NCBI GenBank assembly: GCA_012064415.1
Contig: SSNU01000060.1
Span: forward strand, 348,719 to 412,718
Direction of reading: 5' to 3'
DNA: 64,000 nt
From: Gyrodactylus bullatarudis
Lineage: Eukaryota; Platyhelminthes; Monogenea; Gyrodactylidea; Gyrodactylidae
The position numbers were made by a program, and so were the translations under genes. The notes below the pieces were generated by a model, which saw only the letters and a list, made by a program, of their open reading frames with translations, had not been told where the DNA came from and made no database searches. This document shows positions 1 to 12,941 of the stretch, one piece after another. Within the stretch, counting starts at the first letter, position 1, and each line of letters starts with the position of its first letter.

Positions 1-950
1 AGGTTTCCTTAGATTTTAAAAGCGGTTTAGTGTTGTCTACTTATAAGCGACCGATCAAAATCAGGGTTTTGGTTCACATAGTGAAGGGGTGTGAATCAAG
101 CATAGGTTTATTCGAGCTTCGAATAGTCTAGTTTGAAAGATAAAAAGGTGCAGATTTCATAAATAGTCAGGGTAAAAAAATCAGTCCATCAGATCACAAG
201 TTATTTGACCTTGAAATTTAGATCATATTTTTATTGAAAATCTGTATTTTTTAGGTTTTTTATCCGGGTGATATATGACAACTAAATATATATTCAAATT
301 GGAGACCATTTTAATCATCAAACAAAGATGGAAAAGAAAAATCAAAAATAAAAATATCAGTAGATGAAAACGATTAACCTAACCCAACGGTCCAATTTCA
401 CCTGACACGAGAAAACCTTTGTCTTCAGTTCAATCAATAGATAATATTCAAAAGACAACAGAAGAATCCTTCTACTACTAGCCTTAATCATCACTCATAA
501 AGAAGCAAAGAGACTAATCAACTCATTCATTCAACAGAGAATAAGGTAAATAAATGAAAAGAATAAATTAATCACATACTACTTGTTATCATATAAACAA
601 TGTTAAGCGAATATATAATAGCAAAAAAAAATAGAGTTTAATATTGGAATCAATCAATGCAAAAGACTCTTGAGCTGTAAGAGATAATGTAAAAATAAAA
701 ATATACTCTTACTTGGAAGTATAATGATATATATTTGAATTATTGTTCTAAACGTTTTCTATTTTAATGAGAATTTTAATGGTAGTATATTATAAATACC
801 AAAATAGTTATTAATTTTCTATTCTTCAAGGAGAATTCATAAATATTTCCTACTTGATCTTGATATTATAAATCTTTGTTTATTCTTATCCAATTTAGCT
901 ACTTTACGAATTGGTTATTTAAAATCTAAATAAGTTTCTTTTATCTATAG
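1..950. other. 5' flank of the SHP-2 gene, no gene seen
   Basis: No ORF, RNA gene or clear repeat was found. The end of the stretch (931-950) is a pyrimidine-rich tract closing in TAG at 948-950, which would serve as a splice acceptor for a 5'UTR exon starting at 951, 17 nt before the SHP-2 start codon. The promoter and any earlier noncoding exon would then lie upstream and cannot be fixed from the sequence. Confidence 0.4.
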
Positions 951-967
951 CATCTGACGATTTCTCT

Positions 968-3900
968 ATGAGATCAATCAATGGAAGGTAAGATATTTTC
1001 AATGATTTTATTTTCAATATTTTAAAATCTCTCTTCATTAGGTGGTATCATCACCATCTGACAGGATCTCAATCTGAGAAACTTCTCTTGGAGAAAGGGA
1101 CCGATGGAAGTTTCCTTGCCCGTCCTAGTGAATCTGAGCCGGGAAACTTTACTCTCTCCGTCCGTTGTGGAAGTATGATCACTCACATTCGTGTTCAAAA
1201 CACTGGGGATTATTTCGATTTGTATGGAGGTGAAAGATTCCCTACTCTATCTGAACTCATCGCTTACTACATGGACAACAAGGGGAAAATTAAAGAGAAG
1301 AATGGTAAAGAAATTGATTTGAAATTCCCCGTTCTCTCAGAGGATCCCACTAGTGAACGTTGGTTTCACGGGAAAATTAGTGGCAAAGATTCTGAAAAGT
1401 TACTACTTGAGAAGGGTAAAGATGGCAGTTTCCTCGTGAGAGAGTCTATGCAAAAACCGGATTCTTTTGTTTTATCTGTTGTCAAGGTCAATAATGTCTC
1501 TCATATCATGATTAATCGAACACAAAATGGAGAATTCAATGTTGGTGGTGGCCAGGAGTTCAAAAATCTCAAGAGTCTTGTTGAATTTTATTCCAATTCA
1601 CCCATGGTCGAGAAGGAGGGGGATATTGTCCTTTTGAAACAGCCGTTGAACTCAACTCGTTTTAATATTTCCACAATAGACAATCGTATGAAACAACTGG
1701 AGTTGGATACGTCCAAGAGTAACGGCGTTGCCGGTTTCTTTGAAGAGTTTGAAGAAATGCATTCCGATATTCAAGTGAGCTAATTGAGAAATTGATTTCC
1801 TGTGAAAGTATATTCTTTTATTCTTGTACTCCTTCTTTTCTAGAAGACAAACAACACTAGAAACAATGGCTGTAGTCCTTTCACGTTGGAGAAGAATAGA
1901 TATAAAAATATTCTGCCTTATGACAACACTCTGGTCGTTTTGAAGGATGGAAATCCTAATGAACAAGGATCAAGTTATATTAACGCCAACTATATTTACT
2001 GGCCAGTAAGTTTTTATTGAATTTAACCTGAGATTACAAGCCATATTCTCATTTTGTTGTAAAAACTACACTAGTTCAACTTCTGCTTTCTGCTAATTGT
2101 ACTAAATCATCTGTACTTATCGTGTCAATCATGTAGTTAATCAATTTTACTTATCGAATTTTACTAAACTTTCCAACAGGAAATTAAATGAATAAAAATT
2201 TGTCCAAATTTATTTCTAGCAATACATAATAATCTGAGCAAAGTAAGAAGATGCCAGATTGTTTCACAAATAAAGATCTCTATTTCGGGCATACTCATCA
2301 GTGTGATACATATAAATACAGGTTTAGAGATAGAGATCTTTATTTGTGAAACAATCTGGCATCTTCTTACTTTGCTCAAATTTCCTATGTCATCGGTAGC
2401 TCAGCTCAAAACCAATCTCGAAGAAAACTTAACTCACATGATAATCGATATATATTTGTTTAGAGTTAAATAAGATATCCTGTAGTTTGAAAATTGAGTT
2501 CAAAGATGAATAAATGATTGCACAGTCTAGCAAAAAATTTCATATTTATTTATTAAGATTTTGACAGTATGTTCATCAGATCGAAATAAAAAGATTTTGA
2601 AAATTTTTTAGCGTTTAGATTTTAAGAAATATTCGAATTTGTGTTTTTTTGAATTTTAGGTCTTATTATTGCTCTAAAATGTTTATGGTAGCTCGCATCA
2701 TAATTTCAAAAAGACAGAAATGATCTGCAAACAATTCTCTAAAACTCGTTGCCTCAAACTTTTCTTGTTTAGAAGCTATACTCGATAGTATCTCTCAAAT
2801 TTCAATTGTTTCAGCAAAAATGAAAAATTCAAATTTCTTTCTGAAGCTGTTAGAATTGGCCCTTTACATTGATATGTGTGAAAATGGTTGAAATTTATGA
2901 ATCTGATGTGAAAACTAGGAAGAACGTCTTAAAAATAACCAAACCCGGCTTTTTTATATTCTAATTTAAAAATGTTAAAATAATCCTCTGATTGGTTCAC
3001 AATCCGTAGTTTACACAAAATGGAAAGGAATGGAATTACACTGTTCAACACCAAGGTTGAGAGTTAACTTGATTATCAACATCTGTTGAATTGTTTGAAT
3101 TTACACTTTTATTCTTGTTTGTAATTGTTTTTCCTATAAATCCCAACACAGAATTGGTTAAACAATTACTTGAATACTGGAATTACCCCGCCAATTTCCG
3201 AGAACGACCATAAGAACCCTCTGAAAAAGTACACTCAAGCTCAAATCGCATTTATCAACAATTTACCAGCCTCTAGCTCTTTCCTGTTTAATGAAAAGCC
3301 AAGGTTCATTGCTACCCAGGGCATTATGAGCAATACAATCGAAGACTTTTGGCGAATGATTTGGCAGGCAAGAACTCAGATTATCGTCATGATCACCAAG
3401 GAGATTGAACGTGGACGCAACAAGTGCATTCGATATTGGGCCAATTCTGAAGAAAAGTCAAAGCGTATTCTCTGCTATGAATACGATCTTCTAGTCACAC
3501 ACCTGAACGAGAACAATTATGAACATTACACAATCAGAGAATTAAATCTGAAGAAAATTCCCAAGAATTCTAGTCAAGGTGAGTCGAATTATTTCGCTTA
3601 ATTAACCCTTAAAGTCCCAGAGAATTTATTATCAAAGTACTGATTAAAAATTTACAGTTATTTCAACGTAATTATTTTTTTTATTTCAGGAGTCTTTTGG
3701 GTCATTTTTTGCCCTATACAGATAGAGTTCAGGCAATTGCATTTTCTTTTCAAATTGATTACTCACTAAAAGTTGTCTTATATTTCTATCTATGGGCTTT
3801 CAAAAAAAACGTTAAAAATGAAAACTAATTAATTAAGCTGAATTAACCCTTGCGTATTCCAGGAGTTTAATTGTTGATCTTATTCGTCAGTTTTAATACT

Positions 3901-6900
3901 CAAAAATCTTCTTGATTTGCTAAATTTCAATGAATTAGTAAAAAAATTTAGAACATGTTGCATATCGAAAGAAAGTTATAAATGATTATTTCGCAGGAAT
4001 ACTATTTATACTGTTTATAATTTTCTCCTGCGTCTTTCTCTTGTATTTACGAAATATTGAATTTTGTCTTGAATGCATCCCTAGAATCTATATATCACAA
4101 AATCTTGTTTCAAAGGATTCCACTCTAGAGATTTATGATATAATTGAGCCAAGTAAGGAGTAAACATCTTTTTCCTTGATTATATCACGCTTGATAATGT
4201 CAAACATCTAAAGTAAAAACAAGCGAGATTCTGTTGCTGTTTATTAAAGTTACCTAGCTTAACTCTCAATTTGTTTTTGGTTTTCTTCCCTCTAAAATCT
4301 TGCATCAACTTTAGTAATGAAAAGAAATACTTTTCAATAAATAAATTTCTTAGATATTCAAGAGATTTTGAAATTTTTTAAAACTCTTTTCTTGGAATTA
4401 TTTAATTAATTCTAAAATTATACAGGTTAAATGCTGTCTTGTTAAAAGTTTTATGCACCGTTTCTCTATAAAAACCACCTATAATTTTATCTGTTTTTTT
4501 GTGTCTACTCAGAAGTATTTAAACTAAATTTGACTACAATCCAGGTTATTTTTAACAGAGTTACGCTAAAACTAAGAACTTATACATATTTTATGAAAAC
4601 AAATTTTAAATTACATTACCATGCAGAGCTTGTTAAGCAGGTTTCAAATATAAATTCAGATTTTAACTATTTTCTTAACTAAAAAATGAATCATGAAAAA
4701 ATGTTTTAAAATCATTGGAAAAGTCGGCTTGAACATATATGCCCACAGGAAAGAATTAACCCTATAGAGACGGCCAATTAATTAATGTTTTTTGGCGTAA
4801 ATTATTAAATAGATTATGGAATATTGTTTATATAAGTCTAATCTTACGAAAGGGTTAAAAACTTATTTCCTTTGGGATTATTTTTGTAATGAATCCTTCT
4901 TTCTCTTGATAATAATAGGGGTTTAATAAGAGTATTTTGAGCAAATTTTGCATTCATCCTTGAAAATATTCAATACATAAGAGGCCTCCTATCTCAAATA
5001 GATGATTGTTAACCTTGCTACTCTGACTTTTTAATGCATAGTTAGGTGTGAGTAGTAGTTCCATCAATCGGAACGTATTAAATTTTCGATCAAATGTTTT
5101 AATTGAACCAGCTACAGAAAAAATTTGATATGAATATAAATATTGTTAAAATCTATTAGAACCATGAATTCAAGAATTCAAAAGCACGCAGTTATTGTCT
5201 TATTTGAGTGTAAGACTCGCGAAAAGATGTGGAAATTGAACAGTTGGCAAAAGAGTAGTGTAGATCCCTAGGCTTTTTACTTGTTTGTTTTGAAGGCAAA
5301 ACAATAATATAATGTAAGCGGAAAACAACACCAAAACTCTCGAATAATTATTGAATTATAATTAGCAACAGTGAAGAGAAAGGTGAAAAAGCTCACATAG
5401 GCCAGGGTAATTGAAGATTATCAGAGTAATTTTTATGAACACACGGATTTGGTTTAAAGTAATTGATGAAGAATTTCTCCTTCACCCACAAATTCGTGCT
5501 GTCATCACCCGCATTTTTATACAAGATTGAGAAATTAGAAATTGAAGCATCATTGTTTTCTTGTTTGATATGTCTGATCACCGCTGTATCCTTCTTTAAG
5601 TGATCATTGGATCTGGTTGTTAACTTTCTGATGGTACTTTCCATATAAAAAGTTCCGCTGTCGCATTTGAGTTTATGAATTAAAAGTGCCTTTTCTTCAG
5701 GTAAATCCTTGTGAATCAAATTAAATAATCTTTGGGTTTTAAATACATAGAATTAACATAAATAATGTAATTTTTTTTATAATTTAGATAATTTGGCTGC
5801 CTTTCACATTTTTTCAAACTTAAAATTCCTTTGAAATCGACAAAACTTTTTCTCAGATGGGTTTTATTTTAGATCTATCATTTCAGTAATTTCCTTTTTT
5901 TATTCATAGATTCCGATACAAAACCAGGAAAGAATGAATACAGCTTTAAAATTTATCATTATCATTTCACTGCTTGGCCAGACCACGGGACTCCTGAAGA
6001 TCCATCCTGTGTACTGGAGTATATCCATGACATTTCCTCGCGACAAGATAACCTTGATTCACCTGGCCCCATTGTTGTACACTGTAGTGCAGGCATCGGC
6101 CGGACTGGAACCTATATTGTCATTGACATGTTGGTTAACTACATCAAAACTCATGGGCTCTCTTCTGAAATTGACATTGCCAAGACAATACAGGCAATCC
6201 GGGATCAAAGATCTGGCATGGTTCAAACAGAAAGTCAATATCGTTTCATTTACAAAGCCATTCAACAATTTGCCAATTTTGATCCAAAGAAAATACAATT
6301 TAATAAGGTTAGCGTTAGAGAGATGTTATGAAAATAGCTGAAGTTCTTTAGAAGTCCATTAGAAAGGGCACCCCCCCCCGTTTTTTATTCATAAATATTG
6401 AGACGAGTATAGTTCGAATAAGAAAGTTATTGTATTTCAGCCCTTAATAAGCTATGTGGAATAATATTTTTGGTTTTAATCGAAAGAGAAAAAAATCTCT
6501 TTTTAATATAGTGTATAGTTATCTGTGGGGTCATATAAATTTGGTTACTTATTCGCCCCAAGTGTAGAGAGTAAAAATGCAAAATTTTACTTCAATTTCA
6601 TTGGTCGAGACAATACTGGGATTCCATTGGTCAACGAAAACGAGCAGGGATGTATATAACTAGAAATCATTTCGGTTATTTTTTTACCCAATTAGATAAT
6701 CTCTACTCAAAAATAATTATCTTCTTTATGAGTAAATACTATGCGAGCTTCTGTACCTTGAGCATATTCAAGCTAAAAACCTCTTATCATCTAATCAATC
6801 TTCTTACATATGCTCATTTGGCTACTCCGTTTTCACCTGAAACCATTGGAGACAGAAATAAATTAATAATTTCATTTACTGAGATGTTTCTGTTTCTATA

Positions 6901-9900
6901 CACAGGATCTAAAAATGGTAACTTTGTAACTACTTTAAAATGAATCTCATTGGCTATTTTTTAAATTGCATATCTCCAGACAATAATTATATTAAATTTA
7001 AACTATTAAGTCTTATTTTAAACTTGATTATTGTCCAATATAATATTCATTCATTCCCATTAGAGAGAGACAAATTTTTCAACATCCGGATGTACATTAG
7101 GGCTGGTAACAAAAAAACAAGAATTAGATTGAGATCTCAAAATATTTATTTTGGTATACAAAAGTATAAGTCTAAGAAGAATAAAAAACCTGGGAATAAT
7201 ACTGTTAAATTTCTTGAATAAAATTATTGATAGACTAAGGAGTTAATATATCGTAATCAGTTGGACTAAGTGGGTGAGTGCTCGCCCAATATGGATTAAA
7301 TCCATGGTTCGAGTATCGGGAAAGGAGAAATATTTATATGCTCTTTTTATTGTTGATAATATAAAAAATTATCTAAAGCTTTCTATTTAAGGTTTTTAAA
7401 AGAATAGTTTGATAAAATTATTTGAGACATCAGTTATAAGTCTTGAAATTATCTGGCTCATCATCTGGAAAAAGATTATTCTGCTTTTAAGTAGTAACAT
7501 TAAAATTTGTGAGCAACAATTTTTGAAGACATTATTCACAGGTTTTTTCTTTTGCTCAAGCTGACAAAATTGACATCTTCGGATTCAGTATGAAATTATC
7601 TCTCTAATGATGGTCCAAGCCTTGCAATATTCAAATTTTTTGATTTCGATGATCTACCCCTAATGTACATAGCTCATTTTAAAAAGAATTTTTCAACGTA
7701 AAAAAGTTCCTATTAAACCATGTATTTTAAATTTTGTTTAGATACCCCAAATCGCAATTGAAAATGCCGATTTTTGAATAAGCGCCAACTATTTTGAATG
7801 AATTTTTCTACCACGAACGATTAAAATCTAAATTCTGAGCCGTTTGAATGCAATTCAAAATAGAAATATGTTCGTAAGGTTTTTTAAATCAGCACTGCAT
7901 TTTCATGTAAAAATTCGGATCAATTTGATATATGTTGAAGATGTTTGAGAAAATGTGATTTTAGGGTATCAGAGTATTAAAAATTTCGTAAATGGCATGT
8001 TAGATCTAATATATTCGCATTGCTCCCGAAACATTGTTCGGGGAAAAAAATATTTGACTCGCCCTAACTCACATTTAAAGCTGATTGATATAAAGAATAT
8101 TTTTCGAAATTGAACTCGAAAATGATTCCATGAGCTTAAAATTTTGATTAATTTGAAAATTGGAGGGTGGTCAAAAGAAGTTCCAGATTAGACGAGAAAA
8201 TCAATCAGGCTAAACCTGTTCTAATGAGTCATCTCATTGTCGTTTGGGAGATAAATTTGATCATTTTCACAACTTGAAAATCAATGAAATATCGATAATT
8301 CGAAATCCCTCAAAAATGATGGAACTGTCGGAAATCCAACGGTTATGATCCATTTCTCTTATTTTCGATTATCAAAATTTTAACAAAGATGATATGTTTT
8401 TATCTTGCATAAAAGGCATGTTCTTCTGTTTTTGTCTGATTTGACCCTTGAGGAAACATGCTGGCCTACTAAGTTGAAATTTTCTCCAGATAAGTTTAGA
8501 ATGTCTAAAATTCTTTATCCTCTCTTCATCTTTATTCCGAATTCTGCTTCTCTTGAATTAGAAAGGGTTCACTATAGATTCCTCCAGTATTTATACCCCA
8601 CTCTTGACTCTTATAATGCCTTGATTATAACATCTGGTCTTGATCCAATTTGGATTCGCAGAATAGCTTTTACCGTTAAGACTTTCTCTAATAGCCCATC
8701 CTTGGCTTTTGGTGAGCTATGCACTTAGAAACCCATCTTCCTCTTACCATTATCAACTCTCTACTTTTAGATTCTAAAGACTCCATTTTTGATTTTCGTG
8801 ACTATTAAGTTTAAAAATAATAATTTCTTATAATAGAGGAAAACTTGATTATTCTTCGACCCTTCTTGAATCTGAACTTCATTTAAAAACAAAACCCTCT
8901 GTTTTGTTTATGTTTTAATGAGTTTGGATTTTCTGCAGTAGCTCATGATGCTGTGTAAATGCGACATTGAGTACCACAGCTCACTAGTAGGTCAATATCA
9001 CGAGCAAGGAAGAATTGAACAAGAACATTCATTCTATTTGCTCTAAACTATATATTATTATACAGATTTATTTGTATTCTATTTTATATTTAATAAATGT
9101 TGCTATTTCAAACCAAAAAAAATCTAGCTGGTATAGAACTTTCCTTAAGATTTATAACTCTTTTACTTCCTAAAAAAGTTTGATCTCCGTCATTTGTTTT
9201 GCTAGATTAATTGAGAGCTCTTCAGATCAACTGTCTTTTCCTCTTCTTCAAATTTCTCTTGTACAGAATCCATTTGAGGACAGCTGAATACCAATTGGTT
9301 AATCTCTGATTCTGTTTGTACATTGCATTAAATGAGTTGAAAAGATCAACTGCTCCCATAGACTTATTGTAGTTGCTCACTATGTACGGCATTTGAACAG
9401 ATTCAATAATAGGTTCTCTGAGTGATCAGGCATCATTTTAAAAATAAAATCTAGATCGTATTATAGCAATTGTTAAGATAATCAATAGGCCATTTAAGAA
9501 TTTTCGCAAAACATTCTTGAATTAGTGAAGGTTGGAATAGAGAAGACTCTTGGTGTAGCCTAGTTTAGATCTGATGTGTTACATGATGGATTTCGTACTA
9601 GATATTATAAGATATTATTATTACTATCATATTATAAGCAGAGATTTCTTGGGATAAGAACCGATCAAGGTAATCCAGATAACTTTGAGAAGGTTCTGGT
9701 TTCTTCATGTGCTCGAAAACTAGATTGAATATAGGGTATCTCTCATGTCAATATTCCCAACTTTATGAAGTTTAGGGGTGCTAATTGATTCTTCTGGATC
9801 TTTTTCAATATTGGAAATCTTTTTCTCTATATACTGTTGAATACCATAAATACGACCTCGTATTTACCCTTGATTATTTTTGTGTATACCAATTTAACCA

Positions 9901-12027
9901 CATCAAGAGTTTGAAATTACATTTATCATCAGTCAATAAAGGACTTGAAGATGACTTTGATATCTATGAAATTATGCTCTGATTAACATGGGAAATTTTA
10001 GAACAAAAACCGTTATTGTAAATAAGCACCATATGGAAATTACAGTGTTTTTAGACAATTAACCTACTAGCAAAGTGTGGTCACTGGTAGGTCAAAAAAA
10101 CCGTTATTATTTCTGATAAGACAATTATCTAGACTGGTCTATCTAATTGTAAAAAAATAATAATCATGGTGATTAGGGTTGAGAATTTATGAAATAATTA
10201 ATTACTAGGTCATATACGACCTCTGGGTTCGTAGACGAATCCTTTAGAATCAGAGAGAAAATAAATCCTGCGCGAATTTCATAAAAAATATTCCTGTAAA
10301 AAAGCATTATCTGATTAATTTACCATAGCTCTTGATAGATAATCTAGTCTAAATTGGTATTAGTTTATAAAAAAATTCTGTTGGTTTAATGAAATTGAGT
10401 CAACAAATTTTAGCGCAGAATTTAAATTAGAGAACCATTTTGAAAATAGGAATTCCGCAGGACCCTGGTTCTAAGTGGTAAAAGCCACACATCTTGCCTC
10501 AGACATAAGACTCAGTATATAACCAATTTATAAGCTTTACTAAAGAAAATGTCCAAACATTGAGACCTTTTCTTCCCCTTCCTCATCGTCCAATAATATT
10601 CAAGTAAATTATCAACCAATGAGATTGCAGTAAAAACATGAAATATTTTCATTCTCTTACAATTCTTCACAAGTTATCATGACAAAACTTACTGCTGACC
10701 AAAAATTGCAGATCCATGAACTGTTTGAAATTCACTCGATATCTCATCTTGCCAATCTATCACCTCGTTAAATATCGTTAGCAGAACAACGAGATACATG
10801 TATTATTTTCAAAAATCCTTTCTCGACTTAATGGATTAAAAACAGGGTTTGAAAATTTGTTTTATAATAATAATTTCTTAAGAGTTTATTTAGATCCAAT
10901 ATCATTAAGGTTGTAAGAATCTTAACCCTCGCCCATGGAAACGGGGTCTCTATGGACTAATATCATAATGTAGAAAATACAGTTGAGCTAGTGACCAACC
11001 ATTTTCGATTTTTGAGTTGTGAATTTCGATTGCACTCATTGTACTGTGTCCAGATTGAACTTTCTCACCTTTTCTCGAGTTATTTCAATGAAAAAGGTCC
11101 CCTGCTTATTAATAAATCATTAGTTTTTGTGGTTCTCTTTCACCTAATACCGAGTTCTCAATCATGAATAAATGATCTAATCCAACATTTGTTTTTTGAA
11201 TATGTAAGAGAGACATCCCTTTTTAATTTGGAAGCTTCTGTCCTTTTTACACAAAGCTTCTTTGGTTAAATCGTTTTAACGAGAAATTAAAGAGCTATCG
11301 AATGATCTAATTCAGATCAAAAATAATTTTCCATTTCTTTAACATAGCTTATATTCTTACTCCAAATTAGTCAGGTGTTTACAGAATATAATTTCAAAAA
11401 ATATCATTTTCCACATAAAATACATGGGTCGTATTGTGACTGGAATTCTTAATAGCATCTAAAAATCTGCTAGTTTTGAATTTAACTCAATTATAAATTT
11501 ACACATTCAATATAAGTCTTGAAATTCTGTCTGCAAAATCTTTAGTTTGTTGAATCTTCATGATCTTCTAAAAATTTTGTAAAAATAATCCAACAGAGTG
11601 CTCTGGGATTACAGTAAAAATATTTTTATTGAAACACGAATATTTAGCCCCTAACTAAGTATTATCTCGACCAATCAGAATGCAGCAAGTGATTTCTATA
11701 CATTTAGATAGGTCGAGATAAATAATACTTAATTAGGGGGTAAATATTCGTGTTTCAATAAAAATAAGATGTTTCAATAGAAATATTTTTACTGTAACAA
11801 ATATTAAGGGATTTAAACTTGCATATTGAGTTTATTTAATTTTCAAATTCTTTATTCTATTTCAGAAGGACACAAAAATCCTCGGCTCTGACTACACGAA
11901 TATCGACATGTTGAGAGATAAAAAGTCCAGAGAAGACTCTGCTAACAAGGCAAAAGATATCAGTCCCATCAGTCCACTATACGAGAATGAGAATTTATCC
12001 CAACGGAGGCTGTCTGAGCAAAAGTGA
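968..12027 (+). CDS. csw: SH2-domain tyrosine phosphatase, SHP-2/corkscrew type
   Basis: Six coding exons: 968-987, 1042-1774, 1844-2005, 3152-3578, 5910-6307, 11866-12027. All phases agree and give 633 residues. Order: N-SH2 (about 7-105, FLAR with Arg34), C-SH2 (about 113-215, FLVRES with Arg140), PTP domain with WPD loop (Asp472) and signature [10 protein letters not shown] (Cys506, Arg512). The short last exon carries YTNI (Tyr590) and YENE (Tyr619), matching the two regulatory tail tyrosines of vertebrate SHP-2. Family role: cytosolic phosphatase recruited by its SH2 domains to phosphorylated receptors and adaptors, promoting Ras-MAPK signalling. The start gives MRSINGRWYH, aligning with the usual family N-terminus. 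Odd points: an extra 35 or so residues between INAN and FIATQG, and a weak GTTAGC donor for the last intron. If that donor is not used, translation stops at 6331 without the tail. Introns grow from 54 to 5558 nt along the gene. Confidence 0.93.
2236..2377. repeat. Perfect 48-bp inverted repeat (hairpin) in SHP-2 intron 3
   Basis: Arms 2236-2283 and 2330-2377 are perfect reverse complements by eye, separated by 46 nt. It lies inside a 1146-nt intron. A small foldback transposon (MITE) is the simplest reading. An expressed hairpin RNA is possible because the host intron is transcribed. The rest of this intron (2006-2235, 2378-3151) shows nothing else. Confidence 0.8.
5302..5745 (-). mobile_element. 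Penelope-like element fragment, GIY-YIG end
   Basis: The minus strand holds an open frame of about 108 codons (5719 to 5393) matching the C-terminal GIY-YIG nuclease region of the better copy at 34738-35530. Shared motifs include [23 protein letters not shown] and the terminal LPWPM. The downstream tail to about 5302 (around the GTGTT...CTTACATTATAT block) is also shared. The fragment is 5'-truncated near 5745 and has lost the YIG triad (FYMES replaces it), so it is dead. It lies in SHP-2 intron 4 (3579-5909), antisense to the host gene. The remainder of that intron shows no gene. Confidence 0.75.
7252..7325 (+). repeat. tRNA-like segment, possible SINE head
   Basis: A weak A-box-like stretch (TGGACTAAGTGGG) is followed about 45 nt later by a B-box-like GGTTCGAGTAT, spaced as in a tRNA-derived internal promoter. 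No full cloverleaf could be folded, and no second copy was recognised with certainty; a possible relative lies near 57840-57910. It is either a decayed tRNA-derived SINE or chance. It lies in SHP-2 intron 5. Confidence 0.25.
8066..8370. repeat. Truncated foldback element (family of 12104-12775)
   Basis: Contains the AGCTGATTGATATAAAG end and the internal block with GAAATATCGATAATTCG followed by AAATCCCTC, both shared with the full-length foldback copies at 12104-12775 and 15796-16505. Only part of the palindrome survives. It lies in SHP-2 intron 5. Confidence 0.55.
8400..9120 (+). mobile_element. Non-LTR retrotransposon 3' end fragment
   Basis: The frame at 8405-8728 carries a post-reverse-transcriptase pattern ([15 protein letters not shown], then [11 protein letters not shown]) also seen at 31610-31900 as AREIERIQSSFLYWL and LQPLWVRRYAF. 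The element decays downstream and ends in an A-rich tail near 9110-9120. It is 5'-truncated and dead, in SHP-2 intron 5. Confidence 0.65.
9300..9700 (-). mobile_element. Non-LTR retrotransposon fragment, opposite orientation
   Basis: The stretch 9535-9650 matches 32785-32915 (shared AAGACTCTTGGTGTAG-like and ATCATATTATAAGC blocks), where the minus strand encodes the 3' part of the same retroelement family found at 8400 and 31610. Heavily mutated, no usable frame. Confidence 0.5.
9701..11608. other. SHP-2 intron 5, remainder
   Basis: No exon, RNA gene or complete repeat was recognised. A short TAACCCTCGCCCATGG block at 10922-10940 resembles the arms of a small palindrome at 53470-53562 in a Raf intron. 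The earlier part of this intron (6308-8065) also holds a C homopolymer at about 6371-6380 just after exon 5 and a decayed copy of the foldback family near 7740-7960. Confidence 0.4.
11609..11798. repeat. Short inverted-repeat transposon (MITE)
   Basis: Ends TTACAGTAAAAATATTT and AAATATTTTTACTGTAA are inverted. The match continues inward (TTTCAATAAAAATA, AAATATTCGTGTTTC, GTCGAGATAA...ATTATCTCGAC) with one insertion of about 15 nt in the right arm. Total 190 bp, ending about 67 bp before the last SHP-2 exon. No coding capacity. Confidence 0.75.
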
Positions 12028-12103
12028 GACATGTCAACTAAAATTAGAGATTTTGCAATTTAAAATAGCCACACAGACACGTCTTGTCTGTTGAAATTGG
12101 CTA

Positions 12104-12775
12104 TAAAGCTAATTGATATGAAGTTGGGAATCTATGATTTTTACGAAAACCTCGATTCTTTCATCAAAAAATCCTACTCATGTTGCCCACTTTTATGAGC
12201 TGAAGAAAAATATTATTTTCATAAAAAATATGGTCATTTTTCAAATTTTGATTTGGCGCAAAAATCCCATTTTTTGAATTTTGAACTCAAGATTTTTTTT
12301 GATTTGGAAGTGGCTGAAAGATTTCTTTTTAGGATCACGATAAGGGAAAGAAATCAAATATGCTTAATCTGTTCTAATGCATAACCTCATTATCGTTTGG
12401 GAGCTGGATTTTTTTTATCATTTTCAATGGCATATCAATCATTCGAAATCCCTCGAAAATGGTGAATCTTTCAAAAATTATCCGGCTTTCTTGGCTAATT
12501 ATGACCCTAAACAACATCTTTAGGTCACACTCCCACTTTCAAATCAATAAAAATTTTGAGTTCAAAGAAAAATTGGGATTTTGGCGCCAAACCGAAATTT
12601 GAAAAATGACCATATTCTTCATGAAAATAATTTTTTTAGAATTCTTTTCTTCAAATCCTAAAAGTGGGCAACATGAGTAGGATTCCAAAAAATCTTTAAC
12701 AAATTCGAATTCTTGATGAAAGAATCGAGGTTTTTGTAAAACTCGTAGATTCCCAACTCTATATATAAGTTAATT
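12104..12775. repeat. Foldback element, long palindrome
   Basis: The left arm starting AAGCTAATTGATATGAAG and the right arm ending in the reverse complement of that motif pair over roughly 230 bp with several indels. The centre carries the GATATCGATAATTCGAAAT-type block shared with the copies at 8066 and 15796. It begins about 80 bp after the SHP-2 stop codon, so it may lie in the 3'UTR. Confidence 0.8.
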
Positions 12776-12941
12776 TTTCAATTTTCCTAGTTCTTCGAAC
12801 AAGTGTGTTGCTCTAAGCCTAGGGACCATAAGCCAATTTTAAATTTTGTATTACAAAAGTGAATAACATTTTAGGGGTCCTTGTATCCAATATGATAAAG
12901 TATTTTATGTATATCCTACCACAGTAAGCATAGTTGCTAAC

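Noticed and set aside
6308..6331. SHP-2 ending at the TGA at 6329-6331
   Set aside because: The exon at 11866-12027 continues in phase and supplies the conserved YTNI and YENE tail, so the short end is at most a minor form.
5934..6341. 135-codon plus-strand frame starting [14 protein letters not shown]
   Set aside because: It is the wrong frame of the SHP-2 catalytic exon, which reads the WPD and [10 protein letters not shown] motifs.
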